A stretch of DNA of 64,000 bases from positions 43,759,624 to 43,823,623 of the forward strand of contig NC_087066.1 in assembly GCF_963678635.1 (NCBI RefSeq), in the 5' to 3' direction. Position numbers and translations under genes: made by a program. The stretch comes from Symsagittifera roscoffensis. Taxonomy: Eukaryota > Xenacoelomorpha > Acoela > Convolutidae. Below, in pieces: positions 8,948 to 18,994 of the stretch. The notes beneath the pieces are model-generated. The model was not told the DNA's origin and ran no database searches. It worked only from the letters and a program-made list of their open reading frames with translations. The first letter of the stretch is position 1. Every line of letters begins with the position of its first letter.

Positions 8948-11900
8948 GCGATCACATCATATTTTCCTTCCGAAAGTAAGGCTACCATTGCATACACAAA
9001 CTTCAGTCCATCCGGGAGATGTGCATATCCCGGAGACAACGCGAATACTACTCTCAACGCCACTTTATTGAATAACCCCTCCTTCGTCGCATCCACCACT
9101 TCACCCATCGACTCCAGGATGTCTTTTATTGCTGGCCATACTGCGTTTTCTGCTGTTGTAGGATCTCTGAGCCTGCTCAGAAAACCTCTACTGTGTAGAT
9201 GGTCATTGATGCCAGCAAACACAATCGTTATTGGGTTCATGTCTGTCTGCCTTTGTACCCCTATAGCCAAAGACACTGATTGCAATAGGTCTAGGTCAAC
9301 CGCAGCCAACATTATGACGTCCGGCCAAAACAAAGACTTGGAGGTGTACACGAACTCTGAATTCGCTACTACCATGATTTTGGCCTTCCTCGTCTCTGCT
9401 TTGTCATAGGCGGCGAAGATGGTCTCATCTTTCTTTATCGCTGTCAATCCGCCATATCTCTGGGCATCACCATCTTGGTTCACTAGTTTTGGATACACTC
9501 TCTCCTTCACATGACCAGGTGGTGTCGTCAGCTGCCTGAATATCTTCACGTGTTGTCCAATCGGCGCTCTCGCCGTCAGGAATCTTCCTGGTCTTTCTTC
9601 ACGATTCCCCTCATCATGGTTCAATCTCACATCTTGCAACGGTCTCGCATTCACTGGTCCCATCGTGTTGTTAGAGGGCAGTCCCTCCAAGTCAGCAAAT
9701 CTCAAGGCCGTCGTGGAGCTGAAATTTATGCTAGCGGCTATCAACCATACTACGCCGGTTATTGAGTATAATCTGCTGACGGATAGCATCGCTCCATTCA
9801 GCATCCTCCTTGCATCTTCGATGAAGCTTACTCTCTGTAGGTCCAGCTTCATTAGTTCGTCTTTGTATATATGCCAAGGAGACGGTATGGATCTCGACCA
9901 CAACAATGAGCCTCTGCTCGGTCTCTCCTCTCGACTGGTACTCGTCGTCTCCGACCTAGTGTCCGATCTAGATGTGCCTGCTACTTCTTCGATTGGTTGG
10001 TTGACAGGTCCTATCCTTCTCCTAGGATGAATTGTCCTCCTCATCGGTGCTTCTGCCAACCGATCCTGCACGTCTGTTCTTCGACCTGGTTCGCTGGAGC
10101 TTTTTTGCCGGTAATTCGTGACGGCTGGGACCGTACCCAAGCGTGTTTCCAGGCTAGGAGGCACAAAGGTGGTAATCACCGCATCACTCACCGTTCCCTC
10201 TTCCTTCAGCACTCCTGTGTCAAAGAGTTCTGCTTCCAGCTCATCCAACCGTTCTTGGAAGACTCGATTCAACCAAGCTTGTCCTTCGATACTGTCGAAG
10301 TGGATGCCATCCGTGGTCAGTCTGGCCTGATCCATGGCTCTCAACTCATGTTCAATGTCCATGAGGATCATCCTTCCGGCATTTCGATTTGCTAGGTTCC
10401 TCAAGATGTTGTTCCATCTTATGACTCCCTCGTTGTGCCTTCTTCCTGATGCCGTCAGGCTTCTCGCGTTCATTGGCACCGTGCAAACGGTCAGTACCGC
10501 GCAACTGAACTTCTGCCAGAGGGTCGTAAACAAACACACCATCATTGACTCCCACAGTGCTTCCTGCTCGTCTGATCCTCTGGAGATATCATTCGTCCCA
10601 ACTAAGATCATCACATTGGGAAACTTCCCTGGATTCATCAGTTCCACCATCCGATATAATTGGGCTATCGTCGCGCCTCTAAAGGCCATCACCGTGGTGA
10701 CCCATGAGGTCCTCAAATTCGACAGCACTCTGACTAAGCTGTCTCCCAATATCAGGTGAGATGTCCCGAGTGGTGGTTGCTGCAGGTTCACAGCCGGGCT
10801 CCAGGTAGCTCGATTGAAGCAGGCCCTCGGATCTGTCTGCGGAACTCCCGTGAAATTATACTTCAATTGATTATTCTTCTGCACGTCTATTATACGAGAC
10901 ACTTTCTTCGCTGGCATCTTACGTACTTTCCTCTCTGGGATTCTCGAGCTCCCCATGAGTGGTGTCACGTTACTTATCCCTTGTCTGATCACGGTCTGGG
11001 AGAGTTGTACTATGCCCGTATCGTCAATCGTTCCATAGGGTGCAGTCACCCCGGAACCTGGCGCATTCTTGTTAGCGACCAGTCGTCCAGCTGTCTCTAT
11101 CAGTTTCCTCACTGTCTGTTCTACGACGGGGTCACCCAAGGTGTCACTAGGATCCGGGATCGTTACTCGATTTGTCTCTACTGGGGGTCGTGTCTCCGTT
11201 GTTTGACTCATTTCTCGAGGCGTCAAGAGCTCCATCGGGGACTGCCCACGAAGAATATCCCTTGCAGGTGTCACTTTCTCCACGGCCTTTGTCAACGCCA
11301 CCTGCTCCGATCGCTCTTTGTATTCCTGCCTTAAGCGCTCGATCTCTTGACCCTGCTTTTTGTTGCAGTCTTCAAACAACTTTCTCCACATGTGCCGATC
11401 TTCCTCCATCTGGAGCATGCTTTTGGTCATCTCGTCCAGCTCCTTCTTCGTACTTCTCAGCTGATCGTTCATCTCCTCCAGATCTTGTATGGTTTGGTTC
11501 GTCTGAACCTTCTGTGTTACTTTCGCCCTTTTTGGTGGCACAGCTGCTCTCAGTGGTGAACCAGACGAGGTCGCCTCGCTGTTCATCTCCTGATGCATTC
11601 TCGTCAGCCCAGGTTTAGGCTTAGAGGGCATTGGCATCTCACCTGGTTGGTTAGTCCTAGAACTTCCCAATCCAGGCTCATTCGCCAAGTCACTCCCTGA
11701 GAGAGCCCCGTTTCTCCACCTCATCACTCTCATGTTCGGGCGGTCTAGTACTCCTCTTTCTCCATATGCTGCCATCAACAGGACTTCCGTGGGGCGGTCC
11801 CCACGGTTGTCGTGCCCCAAGATGTTGATCAGGGCGGTCAGCAACATGACTACCTCTGGGTCCTCCAGAGCGAAGTATCGATCGATCAGCCGACGATAGA

Positions 11901-11970
11901 TCGCATCTATCATCGGTCCTACATATGCCTCTGCCAGGTCCATCAATTCATCCAAGTTGAAGTTGTCCAT
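8944..11970 (-). CDS. ORF2 of copy A, proximal part: coiled coil, SGNH/GDSL-type hydrolase and second SGNH-like region
   Basis: The frame has 1,008 codons from MDNFNLDELM. Residues 1-95 are acidic and helical, and about 160-225 are strongly coiled-coil. Residues 405-580 form an SGNH hydrolase domain: block I GDSLVR (Ser411), Gly432, block III GTND (Asn460) and block V DGIH (Asp554, His557), so the catalytic set is complete. Residues 600-690 are a Pro/Arg/Ser-rich linker. Residues 860-1,000 look like a second, divergent SGNH fold: IMVVANSE in place of block I and AGIND (Asn922) in place of block III. SGNH enzymes are esterases, lipases or acetyl-hydrolases; the substrate cannot be read from the sequence. 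The start is the first Met after stops, and copy B has the same start at 33,036. The frame ends at a 14-bp deletion, so the natural protein continued into the following fragments. Confidence 0.85.
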   Translation of the reverse strand: MDNFNLDELMDLAEAYVGPMIDAIYRRLIDRYFALEDPEVVMLLTALINILGHDNRGDRPTEVLLMAAYGERGVLDRPNMRVMRWRNGALSGSDLANEPGLGSSRTNQPGEMPMPSKPKPGLTRMHQEMNSEATSSGSPLRAAVPPKRAKVTQKVQTNQTIQDLEEMNDQLRSTKKELDEMTKSMLQMEEDRHMWRKLFEDCNKKQGQEIERLRQEYKERSEQVALTKAVEKVTPARDILRGQSPMELLTPREMSQTTETRPPVETNRVTIPDPSDTLGDPVVEQTVRKLIETAGRLVANKNAPGSGVTAPYGTIDDTGIVQLSQTVIRQGISNVTPLMGSSRIPERKVRKMPAKKVSRIIDVQKNNQLKYNFTGVPQTDPRACFNRATWSPAVNLQQPPLGTSHLILGDSLVRVLSNLRTSWVTTVMAFRGATIAQLYRMVELMNPGKFPNVMILVGTNDISRGSDEQEALWESMMVCLFTTLWQKFSCAVLTVCTVPMNARSLTASGRRHNEGVIRWNNILRNLANRNAGRMILMDIEHELRAMDQARLTTDGIHFDSIEGQAWLNRVFQERLDELEAELFDTGVLKEEGTVSDAVITTFVPPSLETRLGTVPAVTNYRQKSSSEPGRRTDVQDRLAEAPMRRTIHPRRRIGPVNQPIEEVAGTSRSDTRSETTSTSREERPSRGSLLWSRSIPSPWHIYKDELMKLDLQRVSFIEDARRMLNGAMLSVSRLYSITGVVWLIAASINFSSTTALRFADLEGLPSNNTMGPVNARPLQDVRLNHDEGNREERPGRFLTARAPIGQHVKIFRQLTTPPGHVKERVYPKLVNQDGDAQRYGGLTAIKKDETIFAAYDKAETRKAKIMVVANSEFVYTSKSLFWPDVIMLAAVDLDLLQSVSLAIGVQRQTDMNPITIVFAGINDHLHSRGFLSRLRDPTTAENAVWPAIKDILESMGEVVDATKEGLFNKVALRVVFALSPGYAHLPDGLKFVYAMVALLSEGKYDVIA

Positions 11971-12364
11971 TCTATTCTTTCAAGTTTGATTCGGTCTGAT
12001 TCCAAGGTTTTGACTCAAGTGAGTAATTAAATGATCAATCAGGATCTAGAAAAGAATCACAAATATCACACTTGTCTGTTTCACCTTAACATATATCGTT
12101 AAAATTTGCTTAAAGACAGTTCAGATAAAAAGATATTTATCCTAAAATTTATTAAAATCAATTGGTTTCTAAAATTTTGGAATTCGACCTAATATTGGAC
12201 AGTCCAAGCTTTGGATCTATTCCCAAGATCGTCATTTAGTTGTTCATGGTCACTAACCCCTACTTACCCATGATCTTAATAACCTAACACATAACATAAC
12301 ATAACACACATATCACATATTACACACAACTTAGTCTTTGGCCTAACACCCTCTCGCACATCAC
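11971..12364 (-). other. Spacer between gag-pol and ORF2 (copy A)
   Basis: About 0.4 kb separates the gag-pol stop from the ORF2 start. It contains a dyad TTGGACAGTCCAA (12,195-12,207), an (ACATA)-type simple repeat near 12,288-12,330 and, on the minus strand, a donor-like GGTAAGT near 12,270. It is well conserved with 33,037-33,447 in copy B. It must contain whatever allows ORF2 expression (a subgenomic promoter, splice signals or reinitiation); the sequence alone does not say which. Confidence 0.6.
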
Positions 12365-13873
12365 TCAGCCTATACTTAAGTAATATTTCTTATGTAGATA
12401 TACTTGTATGTTCGTATCAGAGAATATCACGTGTGCAAGCGCGTACAATTCCCGAGGATGCAGTCTTTCTCTGTTTGGATCGTACACTGGAAGCGAGAGC
12501 TCCTTCACGTCCATTTCCACAAGGAAGTCCCTCAGCCCCGTCAAAGACAAGACTAGGTTTTCTGGGTCCACGTGCTGCTTCTCTGTCGCCCTCGTTACCA
12601 AGAAGCATAAGTATTTTCCCGGTATCTGCGACACCGCCGGAGGTAAGGCTGCTACGCCCCCTATCCCTGGTCTTTGCTTCCAAAGGAATTCCACGTTTTT
12701 GTATTCCCTCTTAAAATCTGCCGCTAACGCTGTCCTAAAACTCATTTCTGCGGTGATTGCTATCGCACATGTTCTGTTTGTGAGTATGAAATCACTGTCT
12801 GTTAGTATTATGTTACTTGAATATTCATTTGGTAAGTTAAAATATGACTCAACTACCCTGCCTATGTCAGGTTTCTTAGGTTCTTCGCCTGTTTCTGCTT
12901 CTAAGTCTCCTGTTTCTCTTGCTATTCTTAATTTTTTACTTATCAAGTTTTCAGTGTGGGTAAGTCCTACCCCCACTCCCCGGACAAAAATATCCATCGA
13001 CGTCCCCGTCGATCGCATACCGGGTATCAAGTCAAGGTTAGAAGCTGGAATGAGTAATCGTCCTTCCTGGGCAGCCCAGGAAGGATCATCTCGTTCAGTC
13101 TTGATGTATTTCGTGCTTTCACGATCTACGTCTTGAATTGTGACACTGGTCTCCTCTGGATCCGAGGTTGTTTCATTCAGCCACTCTAAGACACGCAGGT
13201 TCGTCAGGTCTCGTTCATATGACTGCTGTTGCTCATCGTCGAACTCTACCTCGGGTTTCGACCAGTCGTCAACCCACTCATCGTTGTGATCATCGACTAT
13301 GTCAATGTCTTGTGACACAGTTATTTCCTCTAAACCCACTACTTCCTCCACTATTTTCTTTAGATCTATCCTATCCACTACAAAGTCGTCACCGTAAGGA
13401 TTGTATTTCTTTCTTGGTCTCGTCCCGTCTTTCTGACGAGTCTGTATGGTGAACGGAAGATCCGGTTCCAAGTTCTTGGGAACCTCTATCTGTTCGGGAT
13501 CCTGCCAATCTTCCTCTGCGTAGAGTAAGGTTTCATCGTCCGCTTCGATCTGTTCGTTTGGATCCAGGTCCAGCGGTGTATCCGTACCTTTCTCGACGAC
13601 TTCGTTTCCATCGTTTTTCTCCCTGGTGCCTTTTTCATTGACCTCACAAGCAGGATCCATCATCAGATAATCCCCTTCTTCCATGTCTGCAGGTATACAC
13701 CAGTCTTCTGTCGATGGATTGTGTGGCTTTATATTCTCGTAGTGTGCGGCTCGGCCAGTACTCAGTCTATAAAGCGTCCCTCCTGATGCACCTCTGTGAT
13801 CATGAAGGGTCCCCTCCATTTTTTTAGGAGCTTTTTTGTCCCTTTCGGTGGTATAACGTTCTGGAATACCCAT
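12365..13873 (-). pseudogene. gag-pol of copy A, C-terminal fragment with macro-like domain
   Basis: The true frame begins near 13,768, after a 1-bp loss; the first about 33 residues of the open frame are out of frame. It covers the end of the integrase C-terminal module, a long acidic disordered segment (about residues 60-330) and a C-terminal macro-like domain (about 345-496). The domain shows AIAITAEMSFRTALAADFK, then GIGGVAALPP, LCFLVTR, LTGLRDFLVEMDVKELSLP and a final FSDTNIQVYLH, the order and spacing of OARD1/TARG1-like macro domains. The usual PRIGCGLD loop is replaced by PVYDPNRERLH, so the ligand loop and the TARG1 catalytic Asp equivalent are missing. It therefore more likely binds than hydrolyses, if active at all. 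Confidence 0.78.
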
Positions 13874-13941
13874 ACGTTGTCTCCCACCGAGTAAGCCTTT
13901 GCACCAGCTGCTTTCTTGTCGAATCTTTTCCTCTGCCTTGC

Positions 13942-14718
13942 CTATGCCTGTTGAGTGTTTCGTCTACACAAATCGTTCAGCTCCTGTTGGCGTCTGATCA
14001 CATCCCTCACGTAGACCTGTGGGGACGTTTTCTTTCCCTCATATTCTGGGTAGAAGAAGGTTAAGGGTAAAGACTTTTCGTGTCCAGTTAGCATCATGTG
14101 TGGACTGACTCCAGTGGTGGAGTGTTGCGTGCTATTATATGCTCCCATCACCTGTGGAGGGTATCTGTCCCAATCAGTCATGTACCTGGAACAATATACT
14201 CTCAGCATCGACACTAACGTCCTGTTCTGTCTTTCCACTAAGCCATTCGTCTGAGGGTGGTATGTCGTGGAGTGAGCCTGAGCGACCTGTGAGCGTCTCA
14301 TAAGCTCTTTCGTAAGCTCTCCTACGAAAGCTGTTCCATTATCCGATTGAAACGTCATCGGACAACCATGTCTTGCTATCCACGTGTTGATCAGGTGGTC
14401 GCATGTCTCTTCTGCCGAGGCTTTTATGCAGGGCACGGCCTCTGCATACTTCGTAAAATGATCTATCATGACCAGCACCTGATTATAACCATTGTCTGTC
14501 ATGCATATCTTTTGGTGGTCTATTTGCACCACCTCGTTGAATTCAGACGACTCGATCGATTGTAAAGGAAATCGCAACTTCCTTGGATCCTTGACCTGTT
14601 GGCATGACAGACATGCTGTTACCCATTTCTCGCATGCCTTTTTCATCCCAGGCCACTCAAAGCGCTTCAGGATCCTCTGATATACTTTGTCGATCCCCTG
14701 ATGGCCCCATCTGATCAT
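13942..14718 (-). pseudogene. gag-pol of copy A, integrase fragment
   Basis: This 258-residue fragment begins in the zinc-binding domain (GHQGIDK; WVTACLSCQQ) and holds the catalytic core with Asp67, Asp126 (FQSDNGTAF) and Glu162 (GLVERQNR), i.e. D,D(35)E. It is broken upstream by a 1-bp insertion near 14,713, which removes the first zinc-ligand His from the frame. Downstream, Gln is changed to a TAG stop at 13,942-13,944. Between 13,941 and about 13,770 the frame is open again and carries the GPF module (WRGPFMI), so only two lesions separate the parts. Confidence 0.92.
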
Positions 14719-15475
14719 GTGACCTGAATAATAGTTCTGTCTGATAGAGTTGCGGTAACACTATCGCGTTATACTTGTATAGGACTCTGTCTTCCTCTCT
14801 TCTTTTGCAAGCCACGATCCCGTCCTTGTTCAAATATAACCTCCCTTCCTTCTGCATGAAGTATTGTCTCAGGATGCGATAACTATCCTCCTCGAGGTCC
14901 ACTTTATCCGGAGAACCATTCTCGATCCACCTTTTCAGGTTGCTTGTCATGCGATCATTTCTCTGCGCTCTTAGAAGGTCCGAGAGTCTGTATCTCGCCT
15001 TCAAGTATGTCTTCATGACCCTCATCTGACTATTCAGCTCGTTGGGCTGATGTGTGTCTTCTTCCATCTTAACGCACCAAATCTTCGCCAACGGTTGTGT
15101 TTCTTGTTCAAACGGCTGAAGATCAGTCCTGACTACCTCTTTCTGCGGCAACAGGCTTATCGAACGTTTCGATACCGCTATCGTTTCTAAGTCATCCGCT
15201 GCGTTGTCAAAGACTCTTTCGCTTGGTATAAGGTAGCGATCGCTGTCAGGGTCCTGATACACCTCTCTGTCCAGGTCCCTTGCCCGAGTTTCCACTATTA
15301 GCGTGTGTATCGCTAGTTCTGACAGTTCTGATCCCAAACTCGAGTTCCTGTCTGAATAGGTGTCCATTCCTGAGTTTCGGGAATCATCATCCGTCGAAGA
15401 GGTTGTGCTGGAGACTGCACGCTCCTCCAGATCGTGTCTGTGCCTTCTTCGCATCCATCTGAACTCCCCTGACAA
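14657..15475 (-). pseudogene. gag-pol of copy A, fragment between RNase H and integrase
   Basis: Residues 1-254 match the start of the 36,558-33,448 frame of copy B: a charged N-terminal linker, then the region leading into the integrase zinc domain (LLFRSHDQMG). The 1-bp insertion near 14,713 diverts the last about 20 residues out of frame. The Met at 15,475 is internal to the polyprotein and is not a start: the upstream frame is in phase up to a TAG near 15,530. Confidence 0.85.
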
Positions 15476-15529
15476 AATCTTGTTCTCTAGGTCCTGTTCC
15501 TCATCAGGAATTTTCTCGTCTATCTCAGG

Positions 15530-16117
15530 CTACCCGGACAAATTTTCTTGTCCCGGGTGTTGATCTTGTGATCGCTGGTTCTTTTCATCATTCGTCTCCC
15601 CGGACAAATAGTCTTGCAGCCGATTTTGTTCTACCTTTTCATCCTCTTTATCCCGGTCCACAAAGGTGACGGTTTTCTTTCGCTTGCTGCTTCCCTGTTC
15701 TTTCTGTCCGTAAGAAGTACTGGTTAAAATCTCTTGGGGTATTGAGGATACTAGTTGCTGAACTATTGTCCTACAATCCCTCTCATTCTCTTCGTGTTGT
15801 CGTCTGGACGGCATGATCTTCACTTTCTCACTCACTGTTAGCGATGCCACTGCAGCTGTCCACTCGGGGTCATCTCTGGTCACTTCTCTTTCTAACAATT
15901 CACCCAGCATCCGCATCACTTGTGGTGTGACTTGCACCGTTTTATCCAATAATGAGAGGCTGTTTATATTCATGCGAGAGAGTTCTTGCTGGACCAGGTT
16001 CGAGCGCAGCAACAAATCCAAGGGGACCGGGTCCTTCTTGGACAGGATCTTTATCTCGGCTGCTTTCTCTACAGGTAACTCAGGGTGCCCTGGAATTGGA
16101 TGTCCAGACTTATCCAA
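15530..16117 (-). pseudogene. gag-pol of copy A, linker fragment after RNase H
   Basis: This 195-residue charged linker of the polyprotein (LDKSGHPIPGHPELPVEKAA...) matches copy B 37,228-36,600. It ends at a GAG-to-TAG nonsense change at 15,530, where B reads Glu. It is separated from the RNase H fragment by a 1-bp loss near 16,150. No domain is recognised. Confidence 0.82.
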
Positions 16118-16125
16118 CCATCTCG

Positions 16126-18987
16126 TTAAGGGAAGCGCTTCATAAGTTTCTTGTCCAGAAACGAGAATCCCTCCTTTATTTCCGCCTGATTGGCCTGTTT
16201 CTGCTCCAATCTTTCATAGAACTCAGTTTTCTTGCTGAGGCTGTCAGCATTCTGGTGTTTATCACGCATCCTATGTTCGATTATCATATGGTAGCCATCC
16301 AATCCCACTATCCATCTACCAATATAACTCTGATCCATCGAGTAGGTTTTCAACCAGGATAACGCTCTGTTATCCACGCGTAACTTGAAGGGAGCGCTCC
16401 CCAAGTATGCACGGTACTTCTCCACGAAGGTGACTACTGCAAACATTTCTGCTTTTGGTGCGCCATATTTCATCTCTGTGTCACTCAAGACCTTGCTGCC
16501 GTATGCAATGGGACGGAGAACCGTTCTTCCGTTCCATTCTTGCTCTTGATGCAAGATTCCTGAGATGGCCACCACCGATGCGTCTGTGTCGAGAACATAC
16601 ATGCCCTTTTCTGTAGGCATGCCCAGCACTGGCGCTTCGCACAGTTCCCGCTTTATGTTCTCGAAAGCAACTTGTGCCTGATCGTTCCATTCGAACTTCT
16701 TCCCTTTGTTGCGCATCAGCTTCTGCATCGGATACACCTTGTCCGCATATCCTTTAATGAATTCTCGGTAGTAATTGGCAAACCCTAGGAAGCTCATGAG
16801 CTGTGTGTCCGTTCTGGGAGCTTTCCATGTCAACACTGCTTCCACTGCTTCCGGGTCCGGCCTCACACCATGCCTATCCACCATTCTTCCTAGGTACTTA
16901 ATCGAGTCCCTAAGGATTTCACATTTCGATGGTTTGCACTTTAATCCTGCTCTTTTCATGCATCCAAAGACCTCATCGAGCCTATCAATGTGGTCTTCCA
17001 GGGTCGGTGTCGCTATGACTACGTCATCCACGTAACACATCACGAGATTCCCGTACTTCTTGGTCACTTTCGTCAAAGCCTGAGCCATCAGTCTTTGAAA
17101 AGTGGCCGTTGCATTGCACAAGCCGAAGGGCATCCTCTTCCACTGGTACAATCCCAATTCGCACGCGAATCCGGTTTTCTCTCTGTCCTTCTTTCGCAGA
17201 GGGACCTGCCAGAAGGCAGAACCTAAGTCCAATGTGGTGAAGAATTTGGCATCACCAAGCTTAGATAGGCTCTCGTCTATTCGCGGTATCGGGTACGCAT
17301 CTTTTATCGTTACCGCGTTCAAGTAACGAAAGTCGCAACAAAATCTAAGCTGCCCCCCTTTCTTTTTCGCCATTACTACCCCGCAAGCCCACGGCGATTT
17401 CGAGGGTTCTATCATGTCGTATTCAAGCAACATTTCTATTTCCGCTCGGCACGCTTCCGATTTGTGTGGCGTCATTCGCCTTGCGCCTTCCCTATGGGGA
17501 ACGGCGCCTTCTTCTAGTTCGATTTCGTGTTCGACGAAATTACAGCAACCGATATCCGCCTTATGTTTTGAAAATACATCTGCGTTTCGATTTAGGAGGT
17601 CCCGCAATTTTTCGAAATCTCCCTCACCTATTTTCCCTTTTAAATGCTCTATCTCTGGCAAAACCGGTTTGTCAGATTCTAGTTCATATGACGAGGGGCG
17701 TTCCGGAAAATTCGAGCAGCTTGATAAGCCGTCGTCCGTTTCGGATTTCATTGAAAACAATTTATGAATAGATTTTAATTCATTAGTCCTCTTTAAAATT
17801 TTATCTTTATTTGCATGATAGGGACAGTCTTTCACGCTATATTTCTTCAAGTTTTGTGTCTCCTCATAGTCGGTCCTCATCGGCAAAGCGTAGCCAAGCT
17901 TCTTTCCACACTGGATTGAAACCGTGGTGTCCAGTGTGTTCAACAACACACTGAGACACAGTCCGTTTCGCGTTACCGAGAAGCTCCGGCCTAAAATCAC
18001 CGAACTCTGACTATTTGGATTCGGTACTAAGCAAACCTGTTTACTATCACTTAACGAATTTAAATTTCTCATTCTAAAAATTGCTACTACAGCTTGTCCT
18101 GGTTGTAATTTTACTTTTCTATCCAAAAAAACTGGTACCTTATTTTCATTTGTTATTATCCTATTAATTGGTCTCTTAACATACTTTCGGTCCGGGTTTC
18201 TAATCCGTATTAGACCGTTGTTCAAGTCAATCATCTCGTCAAAATTCCTGACAGAGTCTCTGCCCAAGATGAATTGGTCGGCGTTGTCCAGATTCTCTAC
18301 CACCAGGAAGCTCATCCAAAGATCTTGTCCTCCCATGTGAAGGACCGTTATCGGTGTTCTTCCGGCTACGTAGATAGCTCCTCGATTTTCGGCGGCCAGT
18401 CGGAGATTCGTAGGAATCAGATCTTCCCGCGTGAAGCCCATCTTTTCCCAGGTTTTTATCGGCATCACACTCACCACCGCTCCTGTGTCCAGAAGCCCTG
18501 TGACTCCGATTTTTGTTCCGTTGGTGTCGAGCAGATGTGCTGTCACATCTGCTTCATATCCAATGTGTACTGCGTCTTGTTCCATCATGGCGTCATGGCC
18601 TATCCTGCGGACCTTGAGTTCCTCTTCTCCCAAATAGATCTGCCCCATTTGGTCATCATCTGTTGTTACATAAGTCCTGGTGTAGATGCTGATTCCATCC
18701 ACATTCAGCATTACTTGATACGGCCCATAGACCTCTAGGTAGCGTCCATGAAGTTTCTTCATGCGAGGGCCACCCGTCGTTAGTAGTGCTCGCACAGCTC
18801 TCGACTCGGTGCGTGGCTCCACCTGCCTCAGATAATCTGCATATGTGTCCAAATGCATTAAAGTGAACTCTGATGGTTCACTCAGATTTCTTATTACCTG
18901 GTGTCCAGCCACTGAGATTATCGACTGTATCTTATTTCCCTGCGGCACCATGCCGAACCTCTTACCGGAGATCACTTTAAGTTTCAT
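16126..18987 (-). pseudogene. gag-pol of copy A, protease, reverse transcriptase and RNase H fragment
   Basis: The 953-residue frame contains all core replication domains with catalytic residues visible. Aspartic protease: LLDTGA, Asp167. RT: CDFRYLN, then LDLGSAFWQVPL with Asp587, MPFGLCNATATFQ, and YVDD with Asp654/655. RNase H: TDAS with Asp802, Glu847 in KAEMFAVV, Asp872 in LRVDNRAL, and Asp915 in NADSLS. The order PR-RT-RH-IN and the sequence style are Ty3/gypsy. The upstream break is a 4-bp insertion near 18,993 and the downstream break a 1-bp loss near 16,150. Copy B reads through both places. Confidence 0.95.
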
Positions 18988-18994
18988 GTCTAAA

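Noticed and set aside
3301-11970. ORF2 as a viral envelope protein.
   Set aside because: It is in the env position, but it has no signal peptide, cleavage site, fusion peptide or membrane anchor, and it contains hydrolase motifs instead.
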